The translations under genes were made by a program, and so were the position numbers. This document shows, piece after piece, positions 63,874 to 64,000 of a stretch of DNA of 64,000 bases. Source of the DNA: CAWEQO01 sp963811225 (lineage in GTDB: Bacteria; Chloroflexota; Anaerolineae; Anaerolineales; Anaerolineaceae); the NCBI GenBank assembly GCA_963811225.1, contig CAWEQO010000005.1:132259-196258 (forward strand), written 5' to 3'. The stretch's first letter is position 1, and every line of letters starts with the position of its first letter. The notes under the pieces are model-generated. The model was not told the origin of the DNA and searched no databases. It was given only the letters and a program-made list of their open reading frames with translations.

Positions 63874-63914
63874 AGGGAAATTCCTACCCGGGGAATAGGG
63901 AATACCCTATGAGG
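63874..63914 (-). promoter_or_regulatory. Candidate stress-regulon operator, copy 7
   Basis: Half-sites AGGGAAATTCCTAC at 63874-63887 and TAGGGAATACCCTATGAGG at 63896-63914, with cores 23 bases apart. The layout matches copies 1 and 4. Confidence 0.5.
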
Positions 63915-63924
63915 ATTAAAAGAA

Positions 63925-63963
63925 ACCGACCAACCGGATGAGGGGGGCATCCGATTGATCGGT
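63925..63963 (-). terminator. Hairpin near the window end
   Basis: Arms at 63925-63940 and 63948-63963 pair with two G-U matches around an AGGGGGG loop, with a T-rich run on the minus side. It resembles the hairpin at 4482-4525 and probably terminates a minus-strand gene beyond the window. Confidence 0.6.
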
Positions 63964-64000
63964 AACGATAGTATATCATATTCCAATCAAAAATCAAGTG

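Noticed and set aside
1..64000. tRNA or rRNA genes
   Set aside because: I found no T-loop plus cloverleaf arrangement or conserved rRNA stretch by eye; a dedicated search could still reveal one.

Overview
The window looks like a chromosomal segment of a high-GC, free-living bacterium. My best guess is Chloroflexota, probably Anaerolineae. This rests on the gene mix rather than on any marker gene: a class II diterpene cyclase next to an Rv3378c-type enzyme, several DUF-type stress proteins, cytosolic GH38 enzymes, frequent GTG/TTG starts and the absence of any lipid A or outer-membrane genes. No rRNA, tRNA, CRISPR array or intact insertion sequence was found.

Layout. 0.2-9 kb holds a two-component pair and a scatter of small stress-type genes (YtxH, a GreA/GreB C-domain protein, a GS17M/YflT-like protein, a small DUF protein, DUF202), plus an FGGY sugar kinase with a NagD-like phosphatase. 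9.3-13.3 kb is a nucleotide-sugar block: DegT aminotransferase, a membrane-anchored epimerase and an MFS carrier. 13.7-26 kb is housekeeping and accessory: HtrA protease, a cysteine-less family 4 uracil-DNA glycosylase, cyclopropane synthase, phosphopantetheinyl transferase, epimerase, a repeat array, HAD, SDR and PPOX proteins, a metallo-beta-lactamase/CGGM protein pair and a C39-like lipoprotein. 26-32.4 kb is a glycosylation cluster with two GT9, two GT2, a radical SAM/SPASM protein and a HAD protein.

32.7-38.3 kb is the most striking part. It is a tightly coupled five-gene operon: a FemAB-like transferase, a homologue of M. tuberculosis Rv3378c (tuberculosinyl transferase/diterpene synthase), a homologue of Rv3377c (class II diterpene cyclase), a membrane histidine kinase and a stand-alone receiver. 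It probably makes and senses, or is controlled with, a halimane- or clerodane-type diterpenoid.

38.5-58.1 kb is a carbohydrate catabolic region on the minus strand: two GH38 alpha-mannosidases, a GH2 beta-mannosidase, a GH84 beta-N-acetylglucosaminidase, another TIM-barrel glycosidase, three sugar kinases (ROK, FGGY, DUF1537), a SIS isomerase, a class II aldolase and a racemase. Together they could dismantle mannose- and GlcNAc-containing glycans inside the cell. 58.8-64 kb returns to envelope and stress genes: a GT39-like protein, DUF2267, a lipoprotein and two convergent BON-domain proteins.

Three themes cut across the window. First, a GGGAATTCC-like half-site repeated at 22-24 bp spacing lies upstream of seven genes, mostly stress-type, and suggests one regulon. 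Second, long perfect inverted repeats sit at convergent gene junctions, two of them extending into both coding regions. Third, seven genes carry a single-base frameshift, often in a short homopolymer, so the sequence may contain indel errors or recent lesions.
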